NCBI GenBank assembly: GCA_037043455.1
Contig: JAWPHD010004494.1
Coordinates: 122,454 to 186,453 of the forward strand
From: Cyrtodaria siliqua
Taxonomy: Eukaryota; Mollusca; Bivalvia; Adapedonta; Hiatellidae
Length of the DNA stretch: 64,000 bases
Reading direction: 5' to 3'
Shown here: piece after piece, positions 47,101-55,191 of the stretch
Position numbering within the stretch: the stretch's first letter is position 1
Layout: every line of letters begins with the position of its first letter
Translations under genes and position numbers: made by a program
The notes under the pieces: model-generated
What the model was told of the DNA's origin: nothing
What the model saw: only the letters and a program-made list of their open reading frames with translations
The model's database searches: none

Positions 47101-50100
47101 TGAGAAGTAAAAACTCCACACCGTCCACTTCTGACCTCGCCACTGAGCCTACGCATTCTTTGACACGTTTAAATTTGACGTTGAGACACTGCGCCATCTT
47201 GTCAACTACCTGCATCCCCACGCTATGCCGTGTGTTCGGGAGGTCATGGTTACCCAAGCCAACAAACTGAAAGTAATTTTCAAACAAGAGGTCAATGACC
47301 TTGAAGCTCTACTGGTTGATTTTGATAACTAGATCAGCCATGGGAAGTTTTATGGAAATAAGACCAGCACTTTCAGAGAAGTTATAACAAACGTTAAATA
47401 ATAATAAGTATATATAAAAGAGTATATTGATATAATAACAACAATAGAAGCTAAGTCAATATTGTTTACTTCATTTTATAGTACATGTACATGTATAATG
47501 AATATGTTTAATATGAATCATTTGAAAAATAAAAAACAATTAAAATCAATTTTAAAAAAAACAACATATAATAGGCTAAGCCTTCATATGGTGGATGTAA
47601 ATGAAAACATGCACTTCATCTGTTTTAAATCATTACAAGTAGTGATAGGCAATTGGTTGAAATTTACAATAGATTATCGGTTACAATCGGTGGGATGCAA
47701 CCGATCAATCTATAACATGTGTATCTAAGGTTATCTAAGTTTGAGGCGTTGAACTTAGAATAATTTCTGATTAAGTATGTGTTCTTTCAAGTCTTGTTTA
47801 GTATGCCATTGTCATTTTAATCAGCAAAATAATTCTAGTTTATTTGTGTATATGCTTATTTTCACAAGTGTGGACTATCAGGTTATTTCTATTTTGAACG
47901 TTAATTAAAGTGCATTTTTACATGTAACCGACGATCGATTATAGACTTTCATAATCGATCATCATAATCGGATGACTAACTAACCGATGATCGGTTGTAA
48001 TCGATTAATTACAAGTTTATAAATGTGCCGAAATCTGCACACCAGTAGCTACAGTTCTTTGAACTTTTTCCAACCTATAAACTATGTGGTGATATTGGGT
48101 TACGACCTGGTGGCCCGGTTAGCTCAGTTGGTAGAGCACTGTAAGCGAGGGGTCCGGGGTTCAGGGTTATCAATAGACGCGTACACACGCGTTTTGACGC
48201 ATGGAAATTTAATTTGACCCAATTCTGACAGCTAATTTACCACCTGTGGTTTTTATGATGCGCGTGTATTTCAAAAAATACGTGACGTTACGCGCAATGT
48301 TGTGCTATAAAATTACTCCAAACACACGATTAATGCCAAAAATTAAATTTTAAACATCATTTTGTAAGATTATATTATGTTTTTAGAGAAACTACAATAA
48401 AACGAAGTTTATTGTATATTTAATAAGGAAGTACACACATCCCATTGGAACTAATGTTGCGCGTAATTCAACGTGCACTTTGATGTTGCAATCAAAATGA
48501 CGTCACGTCGCAGTCAGTTTTGACGGTTGGCGCCGTCTATCGGTCAACATTTTTAAAGAACAGTGAGTCCAGACGCTCGCTAGCGCTCGCAGTCAGCTTG
48601 AGTGTGTCTGGATGATAGAGACTACCGACGACCTTGATCGCCTCTGGACCAATCAAATTCGCTGCTGTCACAGCTTATAGCACAGAGGCGGAAATAACCT
48701 GTCTGTAAATGGTGTCACTGTGTAATCTAATCGCTGCTATTGTGTTAATAATTTAATGATTATCTTTGAAGTGTATGATGCTTTTTGCGGGTGGAGACTA
48801 TTATGACTTGATTAACTGTTTAATTGATTGCTACCGGCTTCTGATTGATTACCTGTTAATTAGACCGAACTGAGATAAAACAAATGCTAGCGACTGTCAA
48901 GCATCGGCAAAAATAAAATTGACTTTAGGCCTTTTTTTTTTAATAACTTGGTTTACGGATCCGCTGAGTCTAATTTTCTCGTTTTGGAAAAAAAAAAAAA
49001 ATTGTACTTTTCATTTTTATTTTTTTTCCACTCGTGTCAAGGACATGCTTGGTTATCTAAAGTATGCTATTAAACATGGATTTCGCTCAGTCAAAACATT
49101 ACGCATTGTGATATTTTGTGTTTACTTACTATTTTTGTGCTAAGGAGTAAGGACTTTATTAATTTATGTATGTTCAATACACAAATGGTGCAAAGAAGTA
49201 TATTTTCATTTATGTCATCGCAGTCTACGAAACGGCCTGTTGGGGATGCACTGTCTGAGGTTGCACTGTCCGACCCCGAAAAAGCAGAAAATAAGAGAGC
49301 TTGTGTTATCATAACACCAATAACTTACAATATATAACAACGCCAATAACTTATAATATTAACAAATGTGGACCCCAATTTATTAAACAGCCTTACATAA
49401 CTTTGAATCTTTGACATAATGACATATTATTGTAAAATGGAATGGTAGTTTTTTAAGTTCAAATGCATATCCTTGCACACCTTTCTTGGCAATAAAATAT
49501 TTAAAGTTATTAAAGGATGTTTTATAAAAGGGCACTTTGATTTGTTTGATTTATATTTGACTTTTGACATTACATTTTTTACCCTTGGGATTTTTGAGTC
49601 AAGGGTCATATGACTTTTTCTGCATCTAGATTACTTCAAGGATAATTCGGTGAACACGGGATAGTCGCTCTAGGGGTCTGGAAAGACCAGAAGAGGTGAT
49701 CCAGACAGTAAAAGGGAAAGGAGTGTGGTGATGATGGGAATCCGTTGGCTACAGCACTTAATGTCTCACACCACAATTAATTTTCCATAGGGTCCCATTG
49801 TAATGTTTTTGTTCGTGTCATAGAGATAAAAAAGATTTTGCAACATGTATTTATGCTTTTTTTAATTTCATGTTTGCGTGACGCCTATCAAAATTTAGAC
49901 AAAAATATAACCCCGAGGAGATTAGACCATGATGTGTAAAATGAGGCAGAATTAGCTAGAAATCTTATATCAACATGCATTTTTCTGTGATCTCTTCCTA
50001 AAATGCTGTAGATTTAGAACCTGGTAAAGATAAATCAATGTATCCTGTAAAATGTAGAAAAGCAAACTTGTTTTTTTTCATCTACCTCCTTCATCTGTAG

Positions 50101-53100
50101 GGCAGGAGTATTCAAGGGAGATAATAGTGTTGTGAGTCCTTACCCTGTAAGCAGGTCACAGGGTTCGAGTCCCATACCAGCCACACTTTTTTCACATGGA
50201 TTACTACAATGGCAACAAGAATACATTTTCAGTAAACGCGGGATAGCATCACCACGCGGGATAGCGTCACCTGGGGTCTGTAAAGACCGGAAGAGCTGGA
50301 TGTGCTTATAAAAAGTAAAAGGGGGAGGAGTGTGGTGATATTGGGTACTTGGTGGCCTGGTTAGCTCAGTTAGTAGAGCACTCTCCTGTTCAAATTGATA
50401 ATTCAGAACCGGTGCATAGAATTACCGGAATCCACCTATTTACCGGAATCTACCGGAATCCACTTGAATTACCGGAATCCACTTTTTGTAATTGATATAT
50501 TTTAAAATATTGATAGAATACATTAGTTACAGTATTAGAAGACTAAGGATAATGTACTAATAATGATATATACTTTATAAAATATGTTGTTTTTTATATA
50601 TTTATTAGTTTTTTTTTCGTATTTTATGTATACGAGTACCAATAAATTGCTAATAAAATTTCATTTACGGATGATGATGTTGTTTGCATTAGTTTTTTTC
50701 CTCTTTTACATGTGTCATAATAATAGATACAGTATAATTTTATTGATATTGTTAAAAGGGCCTTGGTTATTGACAATTTTGAGATGTTCTTTAGCCATTT
50801 CGGTGGATGGAAAAATGTTAATAAATTATTTCTCTTTGCTCCGTAATATATACGCAGCAGAATCGCTTTGTCATCATTTACTTAAACTGAGTGAATCATG
50901 TAATTGATATGTCAGTAGTGTGTTTTAATTTAAATGTCCTATATAAATTAAATCATGTGCAAACATTTTACTAATTAGTAAATATAGTTCACTAATCAAT
51001 TACTAACCGAATCACAAACAAGTAAATGAATAAATCGATTAAGATAATAACTTCTTGTCACTTATTATTATCAATTTACCAATTTCCTATGATGTATGGT
51101 AGATGTATGGAAAGAACGACCATCAAAGCAATCTAATAAATATATAAATTAATGATAATAGGAATTGAATAAATCGAGTAGAATGAGTAAAATGAGAGAT
51201 GTATATATACTTGAAACAAAATATTAATTTTATCTCGTCTGAGTTACAAAGCAATTTGAATCTCTGTGACATTCCTAGATTGTATTGAAGTTATTATTTT
51301 CTAATATGGCCAACATGTCTAAGCAACGTGGTGCTCGGTTTCCGTGTGGTGATTGCAAGTCTAAGTGTGTCAGTGACTGTGTTCATTGTTCAATGTGTAA
51401 GAGTTGGTATCATAGCAAGTGTCAAGACATTGCTGTTGATGAACTTGACAAATGGGGTGATCTGAATATGGATTACGTGTGTAAAACGTGCCGTACATTG
51501 AACGGAGCGGAATTTGATTATGTGTTGGGAATGCATCGACTTCAAAAGGTAAGTGATTTAGTTGTTAACTAAGTATTAAATGGACATAATTCACTTTTCT
51601 ATGTTACATTATAGATCGACCTTTGTCTAATATTTTTTAATATTGCCTTGTGCCCATTTAATACTTAGTTATCTTCCCGATTATATAACAACCGCTTAGA
51701 GCATATTATTGATACACGCAATATACATCGTTTCATGTTCACGTCTTTGTGCACATGTCAAAAACTTCATTCTTATAAGACTAAATATTTATTGCGGAAA
51801 CTAAGTGACGTGCTAAACGCGATTGGTGTAATACACAGGTTCTCAATTTGAATTTTGTTCTGTTATATATCTTAAAATATGTATAGCGGAAAAATATTTA
51901 TTACGGTACTAATATTATTTAATTACATTTAACATTGATTTACGCTTCTGCATTAAAAAAAAGAAGCAACAAGTGACATCTTATAACATTTATAACGGAA
52001 AATAAGTGACATGATGATGTAATATATAAAGCAGATGCATACGGCCGCACTTATAAAACGTGCTTTATTAATAACAACGTCACGTGCTAAACGCAAGCAG
52101 GGACAACAACTAACATTTTTAGCTTGGTGGCCAACTGGACCACTGATTTTTAAATCATGGTGGCCCAGACCAAATGTTGGTGGCCCAACAATTTCAGTGA
52201 TACGATTCCAATAACCATTAATTTATGACACTTGAAATATCCTAAATAAATTTGACTGCCTATTTTTGAGTTGTTTTATTTGAACATATAGTTGTACAAA
52301 TTATTATTGCATTACAACTTAATTCAGAGAAATACTATTCTTTTCAAGCTGTAAGCATGAACGTTTGGTGCTTATAAATTTTATTTAATATGTTTACACA
52401 GTGAGACATTTTCAAATTTTGATCAGTCAGATCAACTCAGACTTGGAAGACTATGTAGATTTTGATCTAATTTCTCACATATTCTATTAGCTTAGAAAAA
52501 ACTACACCCTCTTCTAAGTCTGAGTCAACATCACTGAGACATAGCCCACAAATGTTTTGGCTGCCTGATTATTCCTATATGTTTCAACTATGTACAGACC
52601 TTTCACAGAGTCAAGCTCACACATCCACGTAAAATCGCTAAATGGACGATTGTTTATAGCCAACGCATGTGATGTTCTAAATAAAATTTCCATTTTCTTA
52701 AAATTCTCATCATTTAGCTTCCTTACAAGTTTAGCCGCCTCAGACAGAATAGCAGGAATATTTTTGGCTTCAGCAATAGCCTGGCATCTCATATGAGACT
52801 GGGACTGCTCATGCATTTTAATTGTTTCGAGCTTATAAGACTTTGTTCCTTGTACAAAGAGTGACTGACGTTTCAATTCGTGTTGCAAACAGTACGTACA
52901 TTTCATACCATCATCCATGTTTTTCAGCCAAGGTTGCTCGTTCACCCATTGTAAAATAAAAGTTCTCGAACGTTTAGTTTTATCGTATTCATTGTAATAC
53001 TTCTTTTTGTCATCGTCCGACATTTTTTTCTTCTTGGGCTCGCTAGCCCCGTCAATAAAACATCACATTTCTTTCTTGTTTAAAAAATATCGGAAATCTA

Positions 53101-54248
53101 ACTGCGCGCGGACATTTTATTGGTACCCCGATGCAGGTATAGAATAAAGGCCGATACCGGGAACCGTACGGAATGTTTATATTTGGGATTCTCGCTATCG
53201 GTAGGATATTTATACGGCCGTATTCTTACGTTGTCGCTGCCCATGTTTTTAGATCGCCGACTGGGCGACAATATCGAATTCTTAGGTGGTCCATACGAAA
53301 ATATGGTCGCCATGGGCGAGTGGTCGACTGTTAATTTCAATCCCTGCGCAAGATTTAATACACAGGTTCTCAATTAACAAGACTTGAATTTTAAGATGTG
53401 TCAATATTCCACATAAAAGAAGTGCAACCAAAGCACCATAAAAGATGAATAAATGACACCATTAAAAAGATGTGCTAATTTGGTTAGTAAATGGGTGGTA
53501 TATATGTAAATAAATAATTTTAATTTATACCACCAAGTCCTAGTTACACCTCCTCGATGGTACTAACCGGAAACAACATAATTTTTATTTGTTATACTCA
53601 AATAAAAGATATGTTGGCTGACGTAACAGGACGTACCTTATATTACGGCAAATTATCTGGTGTATTCCGGTAATTTTCGCTAATAACACTAATAATTAAA
53701 GTCACAAAAACACATATTCATTAATATATTACTTAATTAACTATACATTTACGCCAATTTAGAACAAAAATAGTGGATTCCGGTAATTCAAAGGTCGTAT
53801 TCCGGTATTTTTCGATAATTAAAGTCACAAAAAAACATATTCATTATTATATTACTTAATTAACTATACATTTACGTCAATTTAGATCATAAATAGTGGA
53901 TTCAGGTAATTCAAAAGTAGATTCAGGTAACTATATGGTGGATTCCGGTAATTCAAGTGGATTCCGTTAGATTCCTGTAAATAGGTGGATTCCGGTAATT
54001 CTATGCACCCAATCAGAACTCCTGATTTTTCACCATAGAATGTATACAAATATATTTTTTTTATTTACCAGAAATCTTTTTTCCATGCTCTCCGGTGTAA
54101 CAACTGTTCGATTCGTATGGTACTGGGCATAGCTGTCTGGCAGTGTCACTGTCAACCGACTCGACGTTCTCAAATTCGAAATTGGCGCAAAAAATGTGTC
54201 CGCACTTCTTCTCAGTCCAAATACAATATTCCTGAACACAGGCTGCAT
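37835..54248 (-). CDS. PTRH1: Peptidyl-tRNA hydrolase (Pth1/PTRH1), five exons
   Basis: Minus-strand exons 54069-54248, 47053-47266, 41410-41509, 40985-41030 and 37835-38122 join in frame with GT-AG borders into 275 codons. The enzyme cuts the ester bond of stalled peptidyl-tRNA to recycle tRNA. Visible hallmarks: GLGNHDLPNTRHSVG with N66 and H74 (the catalytic His of the family), PMNVNG with N122, LLHDD with D147, GSASGHNG with N168, and RIKIGIDRP near the end. The first 55 residues are rich in Arg, Ser and Thr and lack acidic clusters before the core, which suggests a mitochondrial presequence. Bacterial Pth is about 194 residues, so this protein has both an N-terminal leader and a polar C-terminal extension of about 50 residues. 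The gene spans 16.4 kb because of repeat-filled introns. Family assignment is firm. Confidence 0.95.
38213..38355 (+). mobile_element. tRNA-derived SINE, same family as the one at 1895
   Basis: TGGCCCAGTCGACAGCTTGG (A-box region), CTGGGTTCAAGTT (B-box), then CCTTGGGCAAGACACTTTCC and CATCGTCCATCGGATAGG, which also occur in the SINE on the minus strand at 1895-2218. Its tail passes into AT-rich DNA without a clear target duplication. It lies in PTRH1 intron 4. Confidence 0.75.
38450..40518. repeat. 29-bp minisatellite, ~70 copies
   Basis: Unit AGCAATAGTCAACCTTAACT plus ACCCATAGT. Variants (CACAT, CCTCAA, CCGTAA, AGCAGCAA) recur in fixed order, and a short GTCAACCTTAA duplication within a unit appears near 38515, 39745 and 39960, so blocks of several hundred bases have been copied. 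It fills most of PTRH1 intron 4. Confidence 0.95.
40590..40960. repeat. Degenerate GGTGGGGACTAGAACT repeats
   Basis: G-rich units of about 22-45 bp (GGTGGGGACTAGAACTCCAT, then TGTAGG) with heavy divergence, next to exon 4. Confidence 0.75.
40985..41030 (-). CDS. PTRH1: PTRH1 exon 4: HNG motif
   Basis: A 46-base exon between ATTTCAG and GTAAGT that gives SGHNGVKSVIHSLHTD. The HNG with its Asn (N168) is invariant in the family. It is easy to miss because of its length. Confidence 0.92.
41279..41348. repeat. 36-bp exact direct duplication with palindromic core
   Basis: CGTGGAGGCAGCCCGTACAT plus ATATGTACAGAGA occurs twice in a row. Each copy contains the palindrome GTACATATATGTAC. Confidence 0.9.
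41410..41509 (-). CDS. PTRH1: PTRH1 exon 3: Asp of the catalytic pair
   Basis: Encodes ARHFGVAVENIYLLHDDIEK and TGYLSVKEKGSA. D147 corresponds to the Asp that pairs with the catalytic His in bacterial Pth. Acceptor TTTTACAG; donor GTAAAT in phase 2. Confidence 0.92.
41690..42300. repeat. 32-bp minisatellite, ~19 copies
   Basis: Unit GGCCCAGTTATTGGTCCAAG plus GACTGTCATACT. Because 32 is not a multiple of three, frames rotate through the array yet still stay open. Isolated copies of GGCCCAGTTATTGGTCC occur at about 43136, so the array once extended further or was split. Confidence 0.95.
42738..43003. mobile_element. MITE with ~73-bp inverted ends
   Basis: AGAGATTAGCCTACTGGGGA to CCCAGATGTGCGACAGGT (42738-42812) is inverted at 42928-43003 with a few mismatches. 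The spacer is about 115 bp of non-coding DNA. No target duplication is evident. Confidence 0.9.
43639..43654. repeat. (TA)n microsatellite
   Basis: An uninterrupted AT run (TATATATATATATATA) in PTRH1 intron 2. Confidence 0.8.
44180..44690. repeat. ~150-bp tandem repeat, three copies
   Basis: Each copy has TTTTGTTACCATAGCAACC, CTACCCAAAAGGGGAGGTGC, CTGCCAAGTTTGRAGTTTG and AGTTATCGCGAAGACAAG. The last ends GGGACGGACGGACAGAC and a G-run, a common end of mollusc repeats. A partial copy lies at 43060-43105. Confidence 0.85.
44820..45590. repeat. 32-bp minisatellite, ~24 copies
   Basis: Unit CACACACTGCAGTCTTGTGT plus ATTATGTAAAGG. Very uniform; the main variant is CTTATGT for CTTGTGT. Each unit has a PstI site. 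Confidence 0.95.
45591..46660. repeat. 30-bp minisatellite derived from the same ancestor
   Basis: Unit CAGCAATCTTGTGTATTGTT plus TAAAGGCAGA, about 25 good copies from 45930. Diverged intermediate copies lie between 45600 and 45930. It aligns with the neighbouring 32-bp unit (GCAGTCTTGTGTATTATGTAAAGGCA), so both arrays have one source. The 30-bp period keeps several frames open. Confidence 0.95.
46661..47052. other. PTRH1 intron 2, 5' end; nothing recognised
   Basis: AT-rich, no supported feature. Confidence 0.4.
47053..47266 (-). CDS. PTRH1: PTRH1 exon 2: catalytic core, first part
   Basis: Starts after TTTCAG with FVGLGNHDLPNTRHSVGMQV and ends VNGTSVAKA. It contains the catalytic His (H74) and N66 and N122, which bind the substrate in this family. 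It ends in phase 1 at GTAGGG. Confidence 0.95.
47267..48084. other. PTRH1 intron 1, 3' part
   Basis: ATAATCGATCATCATAATCGG-type short repeats (ATCGATTA motifs) at 47930-48010, otherwise featureless. Confidence 0.4.
48090..48190 (+). mobile_element. tRNA-like SINE head
   Basis: GTGGTGATATTGGGT then GGCCCGGTTAGCTCAGTTGG and TAGAGCACT form a clear A-box half. The 3' part (GGGGTCCGGGGTTCAGGG) is a damaged B-box half. The same leader precedes the tRNA-like head at 50350, so this is a repeat family and not a functional tRNA gene: there is no acceptor-stem pairing or proper anticodon arm. Confidence 0.7.
48498..48505. promoter_or_regulatory. CRE-type palindrome TGACGTCA
   Basis: TGACGTCACGTC lies in a CG-richer patch (48480-48620) with a CTCGCTAGCGCTCGC inverted motif. 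It may mark a regulatory segment in PTRH1 intron 1 or an old repeat. Confidence 0.25.
48640..49620. other. PTRH1 intron 1 spacer
   Basis: Contains A/T homopolymer runs (48938, 48990, 49020). No gene or repeat recognised. Confidence 0.4.
49640..49750 (+). repeat. SINE-associated repeat piece, copy 1
   Basis: CACGGGATAGTCGCTCTAGGGGTCTGGAAAGACCAGAAGAG to GGAGTGTGGTGAT matches 50225-50340 in order (GCGGGATAGCGTCACCTGGGGTCTG, AAAGACCGGAAGAG, GGAGTGTGGTGAT). Confidence 0.75.
49858..50125 (+). repeat. Interspersed repeat family B, copy 2
   Basis: The partner of 30997-31290. Here it runs at once into a tRNA 3' half (TACCCTGTAAGCAGGTCACAGGGTTCGAGTCCCAT), suggesting it is the body or neighbour of a SINE. 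Confidence 0.85.
50126..50400 (+). mobile_element. SINE cluster: tRNA 3' half, body, and tRNA 5' half
   Basis: CAGGGTTCGAGTCCCATACCAGCC (B-box half) lies at 50157-50182. The body seen at 49640 recurs at 50225-50340. GGCCTGGTTAGCTCAGTTAG and TAGAGCACTCTCC (A-box half) is at 50352-50386. These look like broken copies of one family in tandem; the last is cut by the TIR element that starts at 50411. Confidence 0.7.
50411..50482 (+). repeat. Left terminal inverted repeat of the 3.6-kb element
   Basis: Starts GGTGCATAGAATTACCGGAA. The 17-mer GAATTACCGGAATCCAC occurs in it twice, with a TTTACCGGAATCTACCGG variant between. Confidence 0.9.
50484..51284. other. AT-rich left interior of the element
   Basis: A 107-codon plus-strand frame (50584-50907) is hydrophobic because of T-richness. 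It has no recognisable motif and I do not call it a gene. Confidence 0.4.
51306..51548 (+). CDS. PHD-type zinc-finger exon (first exon, rest not found)
   Basis: From an ATG in good context (AATATGGCC) the frame gives 81 codons ending at a strong donor AAG/GTAAGT (51549). The zinc pattern is C14-x2-C17, C28-x2-C31, H36-x2-C39, C59-x2-C62, with CKSWYHSKC as in PHD fingers, which usually read histone tails. Short PHD modules are also found in proteins carried by transposons. It lies inside the 3.6-kb TIR element, antisense to PTRH1. An alternative start is at 51285. No second exon was identified; the plus-strand frame at 53120-53377 is a candidate without supporting motifs. Confidence 0.65.
51829..51848. 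repeat. 20-bp exact direct repeat, left
   Basis: TAATACACAGGTTCTCAATT is identical to 53356-53375. The two copies bracket the hAT remnant, 1.5 kb apart. Confidence 0.9.
52098..53040 (-). pseudogene. hAT transposase remnant, internally deleted
   Basis: Minus-strand frame 53023-52514 (169 codons) starts MSDDDKKKYYNEYDKTKRSR and has the zinc-finger part KCTYC with MHEQSQSHMRC, then NRPFSDFTWMCELDSVKG and ETYRNNQAAKTFV, as in the N-terminus of ZNF862/KIAA1586-like hAT proteins. Family members are several hundred residues long and include an RNase-H-like catalytic core with a C-terminal dimerisation region. Here the core is missing. After the stop, another frame gives SDVDSDLEEGVVFS, a typical acidic C-terminus, so the middle has been deleted with a frame change. 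CAGGGACAACAACTAAC with GGTGGCC motifs at 52098-52190 is probably the terminal region of the element. Confidence 0.75.
53356..53375. repeat. 20-bp exact direct repeat, right
   Basis: The partner of 51829-51848; see there. Its flanks (TTT and AACAAGACTTG) differ from those of the left copy apart from a nearby GAATTTT. Confidence 0.9.
53650..53905. repeat. ~125-bp direct duplication next to the right inverted repeat
   Basis: ATTCCGGTAATTTTCGCTAAT to CGCCAATTTAGAAC is repeated as ATTCCGGTATTTTTCGATAAT to CGTCAATTTAGATC, including AATTAAAGTCACAAAAA and TTACTTAATTAACTATACAT. Confidence 0.85.
53938..54009 (-). repeat. Right terminal inverted repeat of the 3.6-kb element
   Basis: The inverse of 50411-50482 with 70 of 72 bases matching. 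Further GTGGATTCAGGTAATTC copies lie just inside it. Confidence 0.9.
54069..54248 (-). CDS. PTRH1: PTRH1 exon 1: presequence
   Basis: 60 codons starting MQPVFRNIVFGLRRSADTFF and ending MEKRFL. It meets exon 2 in phase 0 to give EKRFLFVGLGN, parallel to the KRWMVAGLGN-type start of other animal enzymes. Donor GTAAAT. A 3.6-kb TIR element ends 59 bases inside the intron. Confidence 0.85.
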
Positions 54249-54547
54249 TTTAACAAGATAATGTGCAAACTGATTTCAAACCCGTTGCGAAATAACCAAC
54301 TTAATGATGAAAGTTAGCGAAATTAAGTTTTCTGTACAAATTTCTTTCGCAATGAATGACGGAATGAACACGACGGAATTCCCTAAACTGGTCCCCGGTT
54401 TGATTCAGCTAAAATCGGATTCAATGGTCCAGTTGTCGAGAACCGGACTAAGTTATGACGTCATTTGTACTTAAGAGTGTTTTGATTGGTTAGGGTTAGG
54501 GATAACGATAACCGAGAAACACCTTTGCGTTACTAAAAATAGATGAC
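54249..54547. promoter_or_regulatory. Putative bidirectional promoter between PTRH1 and the SDR exon
   Basis: The 299 bases between two divergent start codons contain the CRE palindrome TGACGTCA at 54456-54463 and an inverted CCAAT box (GATTGG, 54484-54489). Both are typical of TATA-less bidirectional promoters of housekeeping genes. No TATA box is seen. Confidence 0.5.
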
Positions 54548-54601
54548 ATGGCCGCTCCGGTTGGAATGCTTGCAGGGAGGTTGGCTCTTGTAACAGGTCA
54601 G
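54548..54601 (+). CDS. First exon of a short-chain dehydrogenase (HSD17B8-like), rest outside or not found
   Basis: The ATG in good context (GACATGGCC) gives MAAPVGMLAGRLALVTGQ and then a strong donor CAG/GTAAAG at 54602. GRLALVTG is the first strand and the start of the TGxxxGxG nucleotide-binding loop of short-chain dehydrogenases. The very short leader and the site of the break resemble HSD17B8, a subunit of the mitochondrial 3-ketoacyl-ACP reductase. A donor four bases earlier (ACAG/GTCAGG) is also possible. I found no exon carrying the rest of the loop before the satellite, so the gene may extend beyond the window. Confidence 0.5.
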
Positions 54602-55183
54602 GTAAAGTTTATGTTTATTGTTAGCTCTCAAAGTACATTTCACCACGTTAACAAGTATATAGACCTTCTTATGAACTCAAGTTTTATTGATGACAAGGTC
54701 GATTTTTTGGAGAAAAAAATTGGAAACGAGACAAGTACAATCAACCTTTGGCCTCCAGTAAAAATAAAATGACTGAGATCAAAAGTTTAAGGTACATGTA
54801 CTTCAGTAATTTGAATTGGTGATATCCAACCTGTGACAATAAAAATCCTTTCGATGAAAGATGCATTTTAAGCACAAGTTAGAGCATTAAATCAGAGAAG
54901 CAAATTAAATATTATACATAGGCGTAGCCAGGTTTTCAAAATGTATACGCACACCGAAAAAACCCGTTTGGGGGAGGGTGTGGGAGGGGGTACCCTCTCC
55001 CGCTGGTGGGGGGCCGGTGGAAAAAAAAATAAAATAAGGAAGGAAATTGTGCATTCTGGAGCATTCTGAGGCACCTTTGTAGTTTTTTATTATGCTCGTC
55101 ATTTTTTGTATTACGCACGTGCGTATTGTGCGTATAGGGCGCTACGCCCTTGTTATCAATAGCAATGTAATCTTCAAAGTCTT
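54602..55183. other. Intron or intergenic; G-rich hairpin-like patch
   Basis: TAGGCGTAGCCAGGTTTTC and GGGGGAGGGTGTGGGAGGGG (54908-55020) resemble the ends of interspersed repeats. GTGCGTATTGTGCGTATAGGGCGCTACGCC follows at 55119. No gene. Confidence 0.4.
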
Positions 55184-55191
55184 ATCTAGGG

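Larger units (their letters stand above)
50411..54009. mobile_element. 3.6-kb DNA element with 72-bp terminal inverted repeats
   Basis: Bases 50411-50482 are the inverse of 53938-54009 with two mismatches in 72. The inverted repeats are themselves built from GAATTACCGGAATCCAC units. Flanking AATTCAGAAC (left) and AATCAGAAC (right) may be a 9-10 bp target duplication with one indel. Long inverted repeats with a 9-bp duplication would fit a Mutator-like element, but no Mutator transposase is visible. Inside are a PHD-finger exon, a hAT transposase remnant and a ~125-bp tandem duplication (53650-53905). The element sits in PTRH1 intron 1, 59 bases from exon 1. Confidence 0.75.

Noticed and set aside
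48110..50390. Functional tRNA genes
   Set aside because: Only one half of the tRNA is well kept in each case, acceptor stems do not pair, and the same flanking sequence repeats, which marks SINE copies.
50584..50907. 107-codon hydrophobic frame taken as a membrane protein
   Set aside because: T-rich DNA gives Leu/Phe/Ile by composition. No start context, motif or splice signals.
53098..53377. Overlapping frames of 85-91 codons on both strands at 53098-53377
   Set aside because: Neither has a recognisable motif. I kept the plus-strand one only as a weak candidate for a later PHD exon.
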